Shown piece after piece: positions 15,382 to 24,174 of a stretch of 64,000 nucleotides of DNA. The DNA is taken from contig NZ_QLNP01000007.1 in assembly GCF_003261175.1 (NCBI RefSeq), positions 1 through 64,000 on the forward strand, in the 5' to 3' direction. The stretch comes from Arthrobacter globiformis (lineage in GTDB: Bacteria > Actinomycetota > Actinomycetes > Actinomycetales > Micrococcaceae). The notes beneath the pieces were generated by a model, which had not been told where the DNA came from, ran no database searches, and saw nothing but the letters and a program-made list of their open reading frames with translations. Position 1 is the first letter of the stretch. Each line of letters starts with the position of its first letter. The translations under genes and the position numbers were made by a program.

Positions 15382-16569
15382 GTGTTTGGCCTGACCGTTC
15401 TGGACCTTGCGTTGATACTCACGCTTTTGTCCTATCTGATCTACGGCCTGCGCAACGGCTTCCTGGTGACCGTCGGCGGACTGGCCGGCTTCACGGCGGG
15501 CGCCGTGGCCGCATTCCTCTCCGTTCCGCTGGTCAGCGACTTCGTTGAGGACAGTGGGTGGCGCCTGACCGCCATCATCGGCACTGCAGTCCTACTGGTG
15601 GTCCTCGGCAACGCGCTCGGAACCATGATCGGGCGCAGTATCCGCAGCGCCGTTCGCATGCGGCCGCTCCGGGCTGTGGACAGACTCATTGGCGGGGCGG
15701 TCAACCTGGCCGTGTCCGCGCTGGTCATGTCCATGCTGGCGTTCAGTATCAGCGCGCTTGGTGTGCCCTTCGTCTCGCAGCAGCTGGCCGAGTCCAAGGT
15801 GATCCGTTTCATAGACGGACTGACGCCCAACCCGGTCAAATCGGCGATGGCGCAGCTGCGCTCCGCCGTTATGGGCGACGGCATCCCCACGCTAATTGAG
15901 GGCATCGGCCAGGACCAGCAGCAGCTCCCGGTTCCGGATGCCAGCACGGACACGCCGGCCCTGAACAAGGCAGCCGGTTCGGTCCTGAAGATCGCTGGGA
16001 CCGCGTTCCAGTGCGGGCAGAACCAGACCGGAACAGGCTTCGTGGTGTCATCAGGACGCGTGGTGACCAACGCGCACGTCGTTGCGGGGGTGTCACAGCC
16101 TGTTGTGGAGGTCCCCGGCGGCGGTGCCATGCCGGGCCGGGTGGTCTACTTCGACAGCAAGCGGGACCTGGCAGTCCTGGCCGTAGACGGACTGCCCACC
16201 GAGGCGCTGCCCCTGAGCTCCGACCTGCCCGCGGGAACCGCCGCCGCGTTTGCCGGCTACCCGCATGGCGGCCCCTACCAGTCCAAGCCGGCCACTGTGC
16301 AGGGCATTTCCACGGTGCTGGTGCCGGACATCTACGGCAACAACCCTGTTCCGGACGAGGTGTACAAGCTTGCCGGCGACGTCCAGCCCGGCAACTCCGG
16401 CGGCCCGCTTCTCACCACCAACGGAGAGGTGGCAGGCGTCATCTTTGCAAAGACGACTTCCAACGCAGCTCTGGGGTTCGCGATTCCGATGATCGATCTC
16501 CGTCCGGTGGCAGCAGAGGCACCGAGCCTGTCCAGCCCCGTGTCGTCGGGGGAGTGCATCCAGCAGTAG
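15382..16569 (+). CDS. marP: MarP-like membrane serine protease (CvpA plus trypsin-like domain)
   Basis: 395 residues. Four hydrophobic helices in the first 130 residues form a CvpA-like domain; a periplasmic-side chymotrypsin-fold protease follows. The catalytic triad is readable as His232 (TNAHVVAG), Asp262 (KRDLAVL) and Ser339 (GNSGGPL), nearly the same spacing as in M. tuberculosis MarP. The family protects against acid and oxidative stress by processing cell-wall enzymes. GTG start with GAGGAG at 15371-15376, 5-nt spacer. A 16-bp tandem duplication spans the stop codon. Confidence 0.93.
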   Translation: MFGLTVLDLALILTLLSYLIYGLRNGFLVTVGGLAGFTAGAVAAFLSVPLVSDFVEDSGWRLTAIIGTAVLLVVLGNALGTMIGRSIRSAVRMRPLRAVDRLIGGAVNLAVSALVMSMLAFSISALGVPFVSQQLAESKVIRFIDGLTPNPVKSAMAQLRSAVMGDGIPTLIEGIGQDQQQLPVPDASTDTPALNKAAGSVLKIAGTAFQCGQNQTGTGFVVSSGRVVTNAHVVAGVSQPVVEVPGGGAMPGRVVYFDSKRDLAVLAVDGLPTEALPLSSDLPAGTAAAFAGYPHGGPYQSKPATVQGISTVLVPDIYGNNPVPDEVYKLAGDVQPGNSGGPLLTTNGEVAGVIFAKTTSNAALGFAIPMIDLRPVAAEAPSLSSPVSSGECIQQ

Positions 16570-16588
16570 CGGCATCCAGCAGTAGCGG
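16557..16588. repeat. Tandem 16-bp repeat across the marP stop codon
   Basis: Two exact copies of CATCCAGCAGTAGCGG (16557-16572 and 16573-16588) with a partial third copy CATCCAGC at 16603. The stop TAG lies inside the first copy. Confidence 0.9.
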
Positions 16589-16625
16589 CACCGGCAATCG
16601 GGCATCCAGCGAGAGGATCAGCCGG

Positions 16626-17693
16626 TTACAGCCAGTCCAGGCTCTGGCCGTGCGGGCCGGTGATGGCCACCGGCTGGCCGTTGTGCAGCAGCAGGAAGTT
16701 GCCGCGGAGCCGGGCGGGATCCATCTCCGGTACGACCACCGAGCCGTCCTCCTGGATGATCACGGTCTCGCCCTCGTTGGACAGCCAGTGGCAACCCCGG
16801 TCCCGCGCCAGGCTCTGCATGATGGCCCGGAACCTGGCGCGCCCGTCAGCGCTGACATAGCCCATGACGGCACTGTGGAACACCACTAGTGCGGCGTCGG
16901 GAGGGGCCTGCCCGGCCAGCGACAGCAGCTGTTCGTTGAGATCGCCGGCAACGAGTAAAGGCGGTTCCTGGCGCGCCACGGCAATGGCCCGGCGCAGCCG
17001 CTCACGGCGGAACTCCTGCTCCGGCCAGATCAGCGCCTCAAGCCAGGCGACATCGTCGGGATTCAGCACGTCCAGGGGATTGAGGTCGATCCCGGCCCGC
17101 CACACCACAGAAGGCAAGCTGTCAGGCAGGGGAACCGGGCCTGCCGTCCTGCAGCGCAGGACGGGAGGCTCCGGCCGATGGACGGGAGGCCCGGGCCGAC
17201 CGCCGGACCCGGCCTGCAGTTCGCCGGAGGCGCCGGGATCCAGCCGCGTGACTGACGCGCCGTCGTCGAACTCGTAGCTGTAGCGGTCCGGGAACAGGGC
17301 GAGGCCGGCGGAGGCGCCCACCTCGATCAGCGCGAGCGGCCGGCCCTCGGCGGCCGCGATGGCCGCGAGCGACGGAAGCAAGGCGGCGCAGCGGCCCACC
17401 TCGTTTGTCTGGGTGGCGCGGGACATGACGGTGCGCGAGACCTCGGCCCAGTGGTCGTCCAGGAAGGCCCGGAACTCCGGGTACGGGGAGACCTTGGCGC
17501 CGAGGAAACGGGCGGCGGCCAGCATCAGCAGGGGCTGGCGCTTGTTGTACGGCCAGCGGTCGATCCGGGCGATCAGCTCAGGATCGTCGGCGATGTGCAG
17601 CGACCAGCCGGCGTAGCAGGGCGAGGAACCGGGGGCATCAACCGTGCCGAAGTGCCGGTACCACTCTGCGGTGCCGAGGGCCGCCGCCGGCAT
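16626..17693 (-). CDS. DUF2332 family protein
   Basis: 355 residues. N-terminal YAGWSLHIADDPELIARI, LIEVGASAGLALFPDRYSY and a late segment VVFHSAVMGYVS match the DUF2332 pattern found across actinobacteria. The EVGASAGL segment resembles a nucleotide or SAM-binding loop, so a methyltransferase-like fold is possible, but no activity is established. A Pro/Gly/Arg-rich insertion lies near residues 155-190. The ATG follows the aroQ stop after 2 nt, so it is translated from the same mRNA. Confidence 0.85.
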   Translation of the reverse strand: MPAAALGTAEWYRHFGTVDAPGSSPCYAGWSLHIADDPELIARIDRWPYNKRQPLLMLAAARFLGAKVSPYPEFRAFLDDHWAEVSRTVMSRATQTNEVGRCAALLPSLAAIAAAEGRPLALIEVGASAGLALFPDRYSYEFDDGASVTRLDPGASGELQAGSGGRPGPPVHRPEPPVLRCRTAGPVPLPDSLPSVVWRAGIDLNPLDVLNPDDVAWLEALIWPEQEFRRERLRRAIAVARQEPPLLVAGDLNEQLLSLAGQAPPDAALVVFHSAVMGYVSADGRARFRAIMQSLARDRGCHWLSNEGETVIIQEDGSVVVPEMDPARLRGNFLLLHNGQPVAITGPHGQSLDWL

Positions 17694-17695
17694 GG

Positions 17696-18172
17696 TCAGG
17701 CCTTGCCGGTATTCAGGTCGGCGAGGTACTCCACGGCGAACCGGTATCCCATGATCCCGGCACCGGCGATCACGGCCTTGCTGATGTCGGAGAGGTAGGA
17801 GTGGTGGCGGAATTCCTCGCGGGCGTGCACGTTGGTGATGTGGACTTCCACTGCGGGGAGCTGGACCGCGGAGATCGCGTCCCGGATTGCCACCGAGGTG
17901 TGGGTGTAGGCCCCGGCGTTCAGAACGATGCCGATGGCCTTGCCGCGGGCGGCGTGGATGGCGTCCACCAGCGCGCCCTCATGGTTGGACTGGAAGCACT
18001 CGACGTCGAGCCCGTGGGCGGCGGCGGTGTCCTTGGCGAGCTGCTCGACGTCGGCCAGCGTGGCTGTGCCGTACTTTTCCGGCTCGCGGGTGCCGAGGAG
18101 GTTCAGGTTGGGGCCGTTGAGGACGAGGATGGTGCCGCGGCCGGCTTCGGTGGCGGAGGGGGCTTCAGTCAT
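17696..18172 (-). CDS. aroQ: 3-dehydroquinate dehydratase, type II
   Basis: 158 residues. Third step of the shikimate pathway. [19 protein letters not shown] contains the catalytic Arg/Tyr region; [30 protein letters not shown] and [16 protein letters not shown] supply the catalytic His and substrate-binding residues. A 13-residue N-terminal extension precedes the core. Start ATG at 18172. The only shikimate-pathway gene in the window. Confidence 0.96.
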   Translation of the reverse strand: MTEAPSATEAGRGTILVLNGPNLNLLGTREPEKYGTATLADVEQLAKDTAAAHGLDVECFQSNHEGALVDAIHAARGKAIGIVLNAGAYTHTSVAIRDAISAVQLPAVEVHITNVHAREEFRHHSYLSDISKAVIAGAGIMGYRFAVEYLADLNTGKA

Positions 18173-18238
18173 GCCTGCAAATCTATCGCGTCGGGTTGCC
18201 GGGCTCCGAGGGCTGGGCTTTCGTTACGGAAGATGCGG

Positions 18239-18278
18239 CGTCCCGCACCGCCGGCTGGAGTGCCGGCGGTGCGGGACG
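18239..18278 (-). terminator. Strong hairpin after the alpha-galactosidase operon
   Basis: A 17-bp perfect stem (18239-18255 with 18262-18278) and a 6-nt loop TGGAGT lie downstream of the alpha-galactosidase stop. There is no T run, as is common for actinobacterial terminators. Confidence 0.65.
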
Positions 18279-18327
18279 GAGGTTGCTGAGCGGGAAGAAC
18301 GACGGCGGGCGGCAGCGCCCGCGCAGC

Positions 18328-20535
18328 TCAGAGGGCCGTGACCTTCAGCACCAGCGCGTGCTCCGGGTTGAGGCTGGGCATCGGGAGTCCCACCTCGGCC
18401 AGGAAGCGGCCGCTGGCCTCCGCGCCGGAAGCCAGCCATGCCGGCGGCTGGACCTGGGTGAAGGTGTGGGCGTAATCGGCGTCCACCGGAGCCGGGAAGA
18501 TGGCCTCCACCCGGTAGCGGCAATCCGCCTCGAGCCCGGGCAGGGCGACCCGTCCCAGCTGCTCGGCGAAAGAGGTGCGCGTGCTCACCAGGGCGAACAG
18601 GGCCGCCGTCGTGCCCGCAGCAACGGCACCGGAATCGGAAACTGTACCGGCACCGGAACCGGCCACCACACCGTGGAGCATGAGCGACTCGTCGGGCACG
18701 TCGGCCCGGACCATCCGGCCGCTGTGGATCAGCCCGCGGTGCTCCTTGTACAGCTCGATGAAGCGCTTGAGCTCCTCACGCTGCTCGCCCTGGACCTCCC
18801 GGACATCCCATTCCATGCCGAAGTGGCCGAACAGTGCGGTGATGGCACGGAAGGACAGATCGTGGGTGCGGGCGGTGGTGTGGGACGTGGTGGGGCCGAT
18901 ATGGCCGCCCACCATTTCGGGCGGAACTACGACGCCGGTCCACCGCTGGATGGTCTGCCGCTCCAGGGCGTCGTTGCAGTCCGAACCCCAGATACGGTCG
19001 GTGCGTTCGAGGATGCCGAGGTCCACGCGTGCCCCGCCGGAGGAGCAGCTTTCAATTTCGACGCCGGGATGGGCCTTCCGGAGCTCATCGAACAGGCGGT
19101 AGGCGGCGAGGGTCTGCTCGTGGACGGAGGAGCGCCCGGTGTGCCCGTGCTCGGTGAGGTCCCGGTTCTGGTCCCACTTCAGGTAGCTGATGTTGTTTTC
19201 GCGCAGGAGAGCGTCGATCCGGTCAAAGATGTACTGCCACGCCTCCGCGTTCACCAGGTCGATGATGTGCTGGTTCCGCCACGCCAGCGGCAGGCGTCCG
19301 CCGTCCTTGTGCGAGACGGCCGCGGGTCCAACGATCCAGTCCGGGTGTGCCCGTGCCACGTCCGAGTTGAGGTTGATCATCTCGGGTTCCACCCAGAGGC
19401 CGAACTCGATGCCCCGGGACGTGACCGCGTCGATGAGCGGCGTCAGCCCGTCCGGCCAGAGCGTCTCGTCCACGAACCAGTCGCCGAGCCCGGCCGTGTC
19501 GTCGCGGCGGCCGCGGAACCAGCCGTCGTCGAGGACGAAGCGCTCCACGCCGAGGTCTGCGGCAGAGTCCGCGAGTTCGATCAGGGTGTCCAGGTTGTGG
19601 TCGAAATAGACGGCCTCCCACGTGTTGAGCACCACGGGGCGCGGCTTTCCGCCGCCCGCGGCCGGGAGCACGTGGTGCGGGCGCGAGCGGAACCAGCTGT
19701 AGAACGCTTCGCTGATGCCGTCCAGGCCGCGGTCGGAGTAGGCGGCGAAGAGCTTGGGGGTGCCGTAGCTTCCGCCGGGCTGGAGGATGACCTCGGCAGG
19801 GCCCAGCAGTTCGGAGCCGCCGATCATGGTGCGCCCGTCGGCGAGGGTGTCCGCGAACTGTTCGTGGTTGCCGCTCCAGGCCAGGTGCGTGGCCCAGACC
19901 CGGCCGTGGCGGTTGCCGAAGCCGGCGGTGCCGGCCGCGAACAGCAGCGAGGAGTCGTGCCCGGTGCGGCCGTGCCGGCCGGTCCGCACCCACGTGCCCT
20001 GCTGGATGGGTCGGCGCTGCGGGTGCCGCTCCCGGCACCAGCGCCCGGTCAGGTCGAGGAGTTCGACGGCGTCCGGAGCCACCGGGAGGACTGTCGCCAG
20101 TTCGTCGAGCTGGAACGGCGTGGTTCCGGTGTTCGTGACGGTGTGCTGCAGTTCCAGCAGGCCGCCGTCGTGCAGGGTGAGCGCGGATTCCACGGTGATG
20201 CCGGCGTCGGCGTCCTGCTGGACGATGGCGGCGGAGCGGCCGTTAGCTGTGGCCCGCACGGCGCGCAGGCGAACGGAGAAGTCGAGTCCGGAGACGCCGT
20301 CGGCAATCCGGTGCCCGCGCAGGCCCGGCCGCCCGCGCCAGCTGGAGGACGCCTGGGGGAGCAGTCCCGCCGGGACGGTGGCGTCGATGGCGGAGTTCGG
20401 GATGGCCTCCGTGAGGATGGACAGGTCAGGGAGTTCACTGCCAAGATCGGCACCCCAGTGGATGACCTCGGCCTCCCCGCTGCTGAAGCTGATCGCCAGG
20501 CTGGTGCCGGCGGAACGGAGGTGCAGGGGATCCAT
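18328..20535 (-). CDS. Alpha-galactosidase, glycoside hydrolase family 36
   Basis: 735 residues with a beta-sandwich N-terminal part and a TIM barrel. Family 36 signatures: FVLDDGWFRGRRDD, WVEPEMIN, the nucleophile Asp455 in YLKWDQNRD and the acid/base Asp519 in WGSDCNDALERQ. It hydrolyses alpha-1,6-galactosides such as melibiose and raffinose. No signal peptide, so it acts in the cytoplasm on imported sugar. Last gene of the operon with the upstream CUT1 importer genes, which fits import followed by intracellular hydrolysis. Confidence 0.94.
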   Translation of the reverse strand: MDPLHLRSAGTSLAISFSSGEAEVIHWGADLGSELPDLSILTEAIPNSAIDATVPAGLLPQASSSWRGRPGLRGHRIADGVSGLDFSVRLRAVRATANGRSAAIVQQDADAGITVESALTLHDGGLLELQHTVTNTGTTPFQLDELATVLPVAPDAVELLDLTGRWCRERHPQRRPIQQGTWVRTGRHGRTGHDSSLLFAAGTAGFGNRHGRVWATHLAWSGNHEQFADTLADGRTMIGGSELLGPAEVILQPGGSYGTPKLFAAYSDRGLDGISEAFYSWFRSRPHHVLPAAGGGKPRPVVLNTWEAVYFDHNLDTLIELADSAADLGVERFVLDDGWFRGRRDDTAGLGDWFVDETLWPDGLTPLIDAVTSRGIEFGLWVEPEMINLNSDVARAHPDWIVGPAAVSHKDGGRLPLAWRNQHIIDLVNAEAWQYIFDRIDALLRENNISYLKWDQNRDLTEHGHTGRSSVHEQTLAAYRLFDELRKAHPGVEIESCSSGGARVDLGILERTDRIWGSDCNDALERQTIQRWTGVVVPPEMVGGHIGPTTSHTTARTHDLSFRAITALFGHFGMEWDVREVQGEQREELKRFIELYKEHRGLIHSGRMVRADVPDESLMLHGVVAGSGAGTVSDSGAVAAGTTAALFALVSTRTSFAEQLGRVALPGLEADCRYRVEAIFPAPVDADYAHTFTQVQPPAWLASGAEASGRFLAEVGLPMPSLNPEHALVLKVTAL

Positions 20536-20578
20536 AGATAAGTCTCTTTCGTGATGAGCAGATATGTGTGTGGGGTGC

Positions 20579-20617
20579 TGCGGGGCCGGGCGCGGTGTGT
20601 GCGATCCCGGCCCCGCA
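20579..20617 (-). terminator. Intra-operon hairpin between binding protein and alpha-galactosidase
   Basis: A perfect 12-bp stem (20579-20590 with 20606-20617) with a 15-nt loop and no T run. It may protect the 3' end of the binding-protein message or partly reduce read-through into the alpha-galactosidase gene. Confidence 0.6.
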
Positions 20618-20668
20618 GGTGTGGTGCTGTGCGGATGCCTGGACTTTGATTTTCGCCCAGTTACGGCC

Positions 20669-22009
20669 CTACTTGAAGAGGGCGTTGACCTGGTTGTTGG
20701 CTTCGGTCAGGGAACTGGCGGGCTGCTTGCCGGATACCACGGCGTCCATGGCGGGTTCCATGATGCCCTTGACCTTGGCGGTGTTGTCGGTGATGGGGTA
20801 CAGGAACGTGGTCTTGTTCTTGACGTGCTCGGTGAAGGCCGTGACGTCAACGCCCTTGGCCTTGAACGCTGCAGCGGCCTTGTCAGAGGAGGCCTTGAGG
20901 GCCGGGAAGACCACAGCCTTGGACGCAACGACGTCCTGGCACGATGCCGAGGCGAGGTATTCCACCCACTTGATGGCTGCATCCTTCTTCTTGGTTCCGG
21001 CCCAGATCGAGTCGGCCAGGCCGTTGAACATGGACGCGCGCTTGCCCTCCGGGCCCGTCGGAGTCGGGGCGATGCCGACCTCGATGCCCTTGTAGCCCGT
21101 GTACTGGCCGACCATCCATGAGCCATGGGCGTTGATGGCTGACTTGCCGGCAGCGAAGGTATCGGCCATGGCTGCGCCGACGGTGGATTCGAGCTTCGGC
21201 ATGTAGCCCTTCTTGACCAGTCCGGCGAACCAGTCGATGGAGGCCTGGAACTTGGGGTCGTCGTAGTTGTAGTGCGTGCCCCACGGGTTCTTGTCCGTGT
21301 GGGACCAGCCGGTGGTGTTGGCGAAGTAGCTCCACTCCGTCTGGCCTGAGGAGTCGCCGCCGCCGTTGAGTCCGAGGCCGTAGACCGCCACGTTGTTCTT
21401 GTCGAAGCCGGCTTCGTCCCCGCGCTTGCCGCTCTTGTCAACGGTCAGGTGGGCGATGACTTTCTCGTACGTTCCGCCGTCCTGCGGGTTCCAGGTCAGG
21501 TTCTTCATCTGGTCCTCGGAGATGCCGGCCTTGGTGAGCATCGCCTTGTTGTAGAAGAGCCCGATGGTGTCCCAGTCCTTCGGCAGGCCGTAGCGCTTGC
21601 CGTCCTGGCCCACCCACAGGTCCGCAAGGCCCTCGTTGTAGGCGGCAAGGTCCACGTTGTCCTTCTTGACGGCGTCGTCAATGGGCAGCAGCTGCTTGTT
21701 TTCGGCGAGTTCGCCGTAGCGCCCCAGGTGGTTGGTGAAGACGTCGGGGGCCGTGCCGCCGACGAACCCGTTGGTGAGGGTGCTCCAGTAGTCGTCCCAC
21801 CCGCGCTGGGTGATCTTGACCTTGATGTCGGGGTTGGCCTTGGTGAAGTCGTCGGCGCACTGCTGGTACGCGGGAAGCTGGTTGGCGTCCCAGAGCCAGT
21901 AGCTGACTTCGCCCTTGGCCGATTCTGCAGAGGATCCTGAGCCGCCGCAGGCGGAGAGGGAGAGGGCCATGGCCGCGGCGACGGCGACGGTGCCGAGGGA
22001 TTTCTTCAT
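20669..22009 (-). CDS. Sugar ABC transporter substrate-binding lipoprotein (CUT1)
   Basis: 446 residues. The signal sequence MKKSLGTVAVAAAMALSLSAC ends at a lipobox Cys (residue 21), so it is a membrane-anchored lipoprotein. The body has the solute-binding type 1 pattern: YWLWDANQLPAYQQCADDFTKANPDI near the start and NGLADSIWAGTKKKDAAIKWVEYL near the end. The substrate is probably an alpha-galactoside, judged from the linked GH36 enzyme. The ATG at 22009 is chosen because it opens a standard signal peptide with GGAAAG upstream. Third gene of the operon. Confidence 0.93.
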   Translation of the reverse strand: MKKSLGTVAVAAAMALSLSACGGSGSSAESAKGEVSYWLWDANQLPAYQQCADDFTKANPDIKVKITQRGWDDYWSTLTNGFVGGTAPDVFTNHLGRYGELAENKQLLPIDDAVKKDNVDLAAYNEGLADLWVGQDGKRYGLPKDWDTIGLFYNKAMLTKAGISEDQMKNLTWNPQDGGTYEKVIAHLTVDKSGKRGDEAGFDKNNVAVYGLGLNGGGDSSGQTEWSYFANTTGWSHTDKNPWGTHYNYDDPKFQASIDWFAGLVKKGYMPKLESTVGAAMADTFAAGKSAINAHGSWMVGQYTGYKGIEVGIAPTPTGPEGKRASMFNGLADSIWAGTKKKDAAIKWVEYLASASCQDVVASKAVVFPALKASSDKAAAAFKAKGVDVTAFTEHVKNKTTFLYPITDNTAKVKGIMEPAMDAVVSGKQPASSLTEANNQVNALFK

Positions 22010-22056
22010 TGTTTTCTTTCCGTTCGGGATGGGTGGAGACAGGAGGGAGCGGGTGC

Positions 22057-22998
22057 TTACTTGATTCCGGAGAATCCGATGGAGTTGACGATCTTCTTGC
22101 CGAAGGCGGCGAAGAGGACCAGGACAGGCAGCGCCGAGACCAGGGTGGCGGCCATGAGGCCGGACCAGTCCGGTGCCCCCTGCGGGGACTGCGACTTGAA
22201 GACGCCGAGCCCCACCTGAAGGACGCGTACCTCGTCCTGGGATCCGACCAGCAGGGGCCAGAAGTACTCGTTCCACTGGCCGATAAAGGTCAGCAGGGCG
22301 AGGGTGGCGATGGGTGCTGCGGCGTTGGGGAGAACGATCTGGAAGAAGATGCGCAGGTGCTTGGCGCCGTCGAGCATGGCTGCCTCCTCAACTTCACGTG
22401 ACATGTTCAGGAAGAACTGCCGGAGGAAGAAGATGGCGAACGGAGTCATGAATACGTACGGCAGGACCATCCCGAGCATGGTGTTGAGCAGGTCCAGGTT
22501 TTTGATCAGGAGGAAGTTGGGCAGGGCGGTGAAGATCGGCGGGACCAGCATGGTGCCCAGGAACAGGCTGAATACAGCGTTCCGGCCCTTCCAGCGCAGC
22601 CGGGCAAAGGCGTAGGCAGCCATTGCGCTGAAGAACACTGCCCCGGCGGTGGTGATGGAGGAGAAGACGATCGAGTTGCGCAGGTACAGCCAGAAGTCGA
22701 TGGCGGCACCGGAACCGCCCTCCGCGACGGCGTCGGCGGGGCTCTGCAGCCCGAAGACGCGCATGAAGGCGCCAACGGTGAAGTCTGCCGGAAGCAGGCT
22801 GGCCGACTGCGTAGCCAGCGCTCCATTGGTGGACAGTGCGGTGCGGAACACCCAAAGGAACGGGAGCACGGAGACGGCGATGGCGAGGGCCAGCAGGGCC
22901 CAGGCGCCCGCGCGGCGGGCGTTGAAAGGACGACGGCGGGTGGTTGCGGGGCGGCGTGCGGCGGCCGGCTGCGGCGCGCGGCTGGTGGTGGTGGTCAT
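22057..22998 (-). CDS. Sugar ABC transporter permease, MalG type
   Basis: 313 residues with six predicted helices. The cytoplasmic EAA loop that docks the ATPase is readable as EEAAMLDGAKHLRIFFQIVLP. A Pro/Ala/Arg-rich cytoplasmic N terminus of about 30 residues precedes the first helix. It lies 10 nt after the MalF-type gene and 47 nt before the binding-protein gene. Confidence 0.94.
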   Translation of the reverse strand: MTTTTSRAPQPAAARRPATTRRRPFNARRAGAWALLALAIAVSVLPFLWVFRTALSTNGALATQSASLLPADFTVGAFMRVFGLQSPADAVAEGGSGAAIDFWLYLRNSIVFSSITTAGAVFFSAMAAYAFARLRWKGRNAVFSLFLGTMLVPPIFTALPNFLLIKNLDLLNTMLGMVLPYVFMTPFAIFFLRQFFLNMSREVEEAAMLDGAKHLRIFFQIVLPNAAAPIATLALLTFIGQWNEYFWPLLVGSQDEVRVLQVGLGVFKSQSPQGAPDWSGLMAATLVSALPVLVLFAAFGKKIVNSIGFSGIK

Positions 22999-23008
22999 GC
23001 GGGACTCC

Positions 23009-23959
23009 TTAGTCCAGGTCCGACTCGTTGCCCTTGAGGAACTTCATCTGAATGAAGGCAACGAGGGCGAGGATGAGGAAGAGGATGACGGCGATGGCGG
23101 ACCCGTAGCCGAAATCCGACTCGGTGAAGGCGCGCTGGTAGATGTAGTACTGGATGACGCGGGTGGCGTTGACCGGTCCGCCCTGCGTGGTCACTGCCAC
23201 GGTGTCGAAGACCTGGAAGGAACCGATCACGGTGACGACGAGCACCAGGACCAGGACCGGGCGAAGCAGCGGCATGGTGATCTTCCGGAAGGTCTGGAAC
23301 GGTGACGCGCCATCCAGTTTGGCCACCTCGTAGAGGTGCTGCGGGATGGCCTGGAGGCCGGCGAAGATCAGCAGGGCGGTGTAGCCCATGTGCCGCCACG
23401 TGTTGATCAGGGCCTGCGTGGGAATGGCCCACTCCTCGCTGCCGAAGAACGCGACACGGGGGAGGCCTGCCCATTCGATGAACTGGTTCACGATGCCGAT
23501 CTGGTAGTCCAGCATCCAGAACCAGAGCAGTGCCGCGATGACGTTGGACATCAGGTACGGCAGGAGCAGGGCGCCCCGGACAAGGGTGGACTTGGCCACC
23601 CTGTCCATCAGGAGGGCCAGGCCGAGGGCCAGGACCGTCTGGAGCACGATGTTCATGAGGACGTACTGCCCTGTGACGGCCAGGGAATTCCAGAACAGGG
23701 GATCCTTGGCAATCGCTGCGTAGTTGTCGAGGCCCACCCACTCCGGGTCGCCGAGGATGTTGTACTCCGTGAAGCTCAGGTAGATCCCCCGGATGGTGGG
23801 CACCACGTAGAAGAGGACGAAGCCGATCATTGCCGGGGCAATGAAGAAGAGTGCGATCTTGAGGTCGCCGTACCGGCGGAGGCCGCCTCGGCGGATCCTG
23901 CCGGGCCGCGCCGAACGCTGATCGCTGCTGGCTGCAGGGTTCTTAGTAAGGGTGGTCAT
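23009..23959 (-). CDS. Sugar ABC transporter permease, MalF type
   Basis: 316 residues, six predicted helices, with the EAA-like loop YEVAKLDGASPFQTFRKITMP. The first helix begins LKIALFFIAPAMIGFVLF. Two adjacent ATGs (23962 and 23959) follow GGAAGGG at 23972-23966; the second gives the better spacer. First gene of the minus-strand operon MalF-MalG-binding protein-alpha-galactosidase, driven from the promoter at 24005-24033 and overlapped by a LacI-type operator. No ATPase gene is in the operon. Confidence 0.94.
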   Translation of the reverse strand: MTTLTKNPAASSDQRSARPGRIRRGGLRRYGDLKIALFFIAPAMIGFVLFYVVPTIRGIYLSFTEYNILGDPEWVGLDNYAAIAKDPLFWNSLAVTGQYVLMNIVLQTVLALGLALLMDRVAKSTLVRGALLLPYLMSNVIAALLWFWMLDYQIGIVNQFIEWAGLPRVAFFGSEEWAIPTQALINTWRHMGYTALLIFAGLQAIPQHLYEVAKLDGASPFQTFRKITMPLLRPVLVLVLVVTVIGSFQVFDTVAVTTQGGPVNATRVIQYYIYQRAFTESDFGYGSAIAVILFLILALVAFIQMKFLKGNESDLD

Positions 23960-23978
23960 CATCGACCCTTCCTGGGTG

Positions 23979-23994
23979 TGTGATGGAACTAACA
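23979..23994. promoter_or_regulatory. Candidate Crp/GlxR site in the leader of the first sugar operon
   Basis: TGTGATGGAACTAACA matches TGTGA-N6-TCACA at 9 of 10 half-site positions. It lies just downstream of the mapped -10, between the LacI-type operator and the start of the MalF-type gene, so bound Crp would hinder rather than help transcription. Confidence 0.5.
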
Positions 23995-24004
23995 ATCGCC
24001 ATCA

Positions 24005-24033
24005 AATCTACGCGAGTAGACAGTGGGGTGCAA
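24005..24033 (-). promoter_or_regulatory. Promoter of the alpha-galactoside uptake operon
   Basis: On the minus strand, -35 TTGCAC (24033-24028) and -10 TAGATT (24010-24005) with exactly 17 nt between. The operator at 24007-24020 overlaps the -10, so bound repressor would block the promoter. Confidence 0.7.
24007..24020. promoter_or_regulatory. LacI-type operator O1
   Basis: TCTACGCGAGTAGA: 5-bp palindromic arms TCTAC/GTAGA around a CG-containing centre, the usual form of LacI-family sites. A second related copy lies 77 bp away, and a lacI-type gene follows downstream. Confidence 0.7.
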
Positions 24034-24083
24034 GGTGTTTTTCCGCTTGATTACTGACTTTAATCTCTGCAGCGTTGTAGACG

Positions 24084-24111
24084 TTGACTCGAGTAGATTC
24101 CACTGTAAGAC
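24084..24111 (+). promoter_or_regulatory. Promoter of the oxidoreductase gene with overlapping operator O2
   Basis: -35 TTGACT (24084-24089), 16-nt spacer, -10 TAAGAC (24106-24111). The sequence TTGACTCGAGTAGA (24084-24097) contains the same ACTCGAGT/GTAGA core as O1 and covers the -35, so the same repressor could silence both directions. Confidence 0.6.
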
Positions 24112-24174
24112 TGTGGCGTAAACAAGTGCGCGCACCGGAAGACGGTGCCGACCATGCCTAGGAAGGCAGGAACA

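Noticed and set aside
18196-20541. 781-residue plus-strand open frame opposite the alpha-galactosidase
   Set aside because: Antisense to a clear GH36 enzyme and without recognisable domains.
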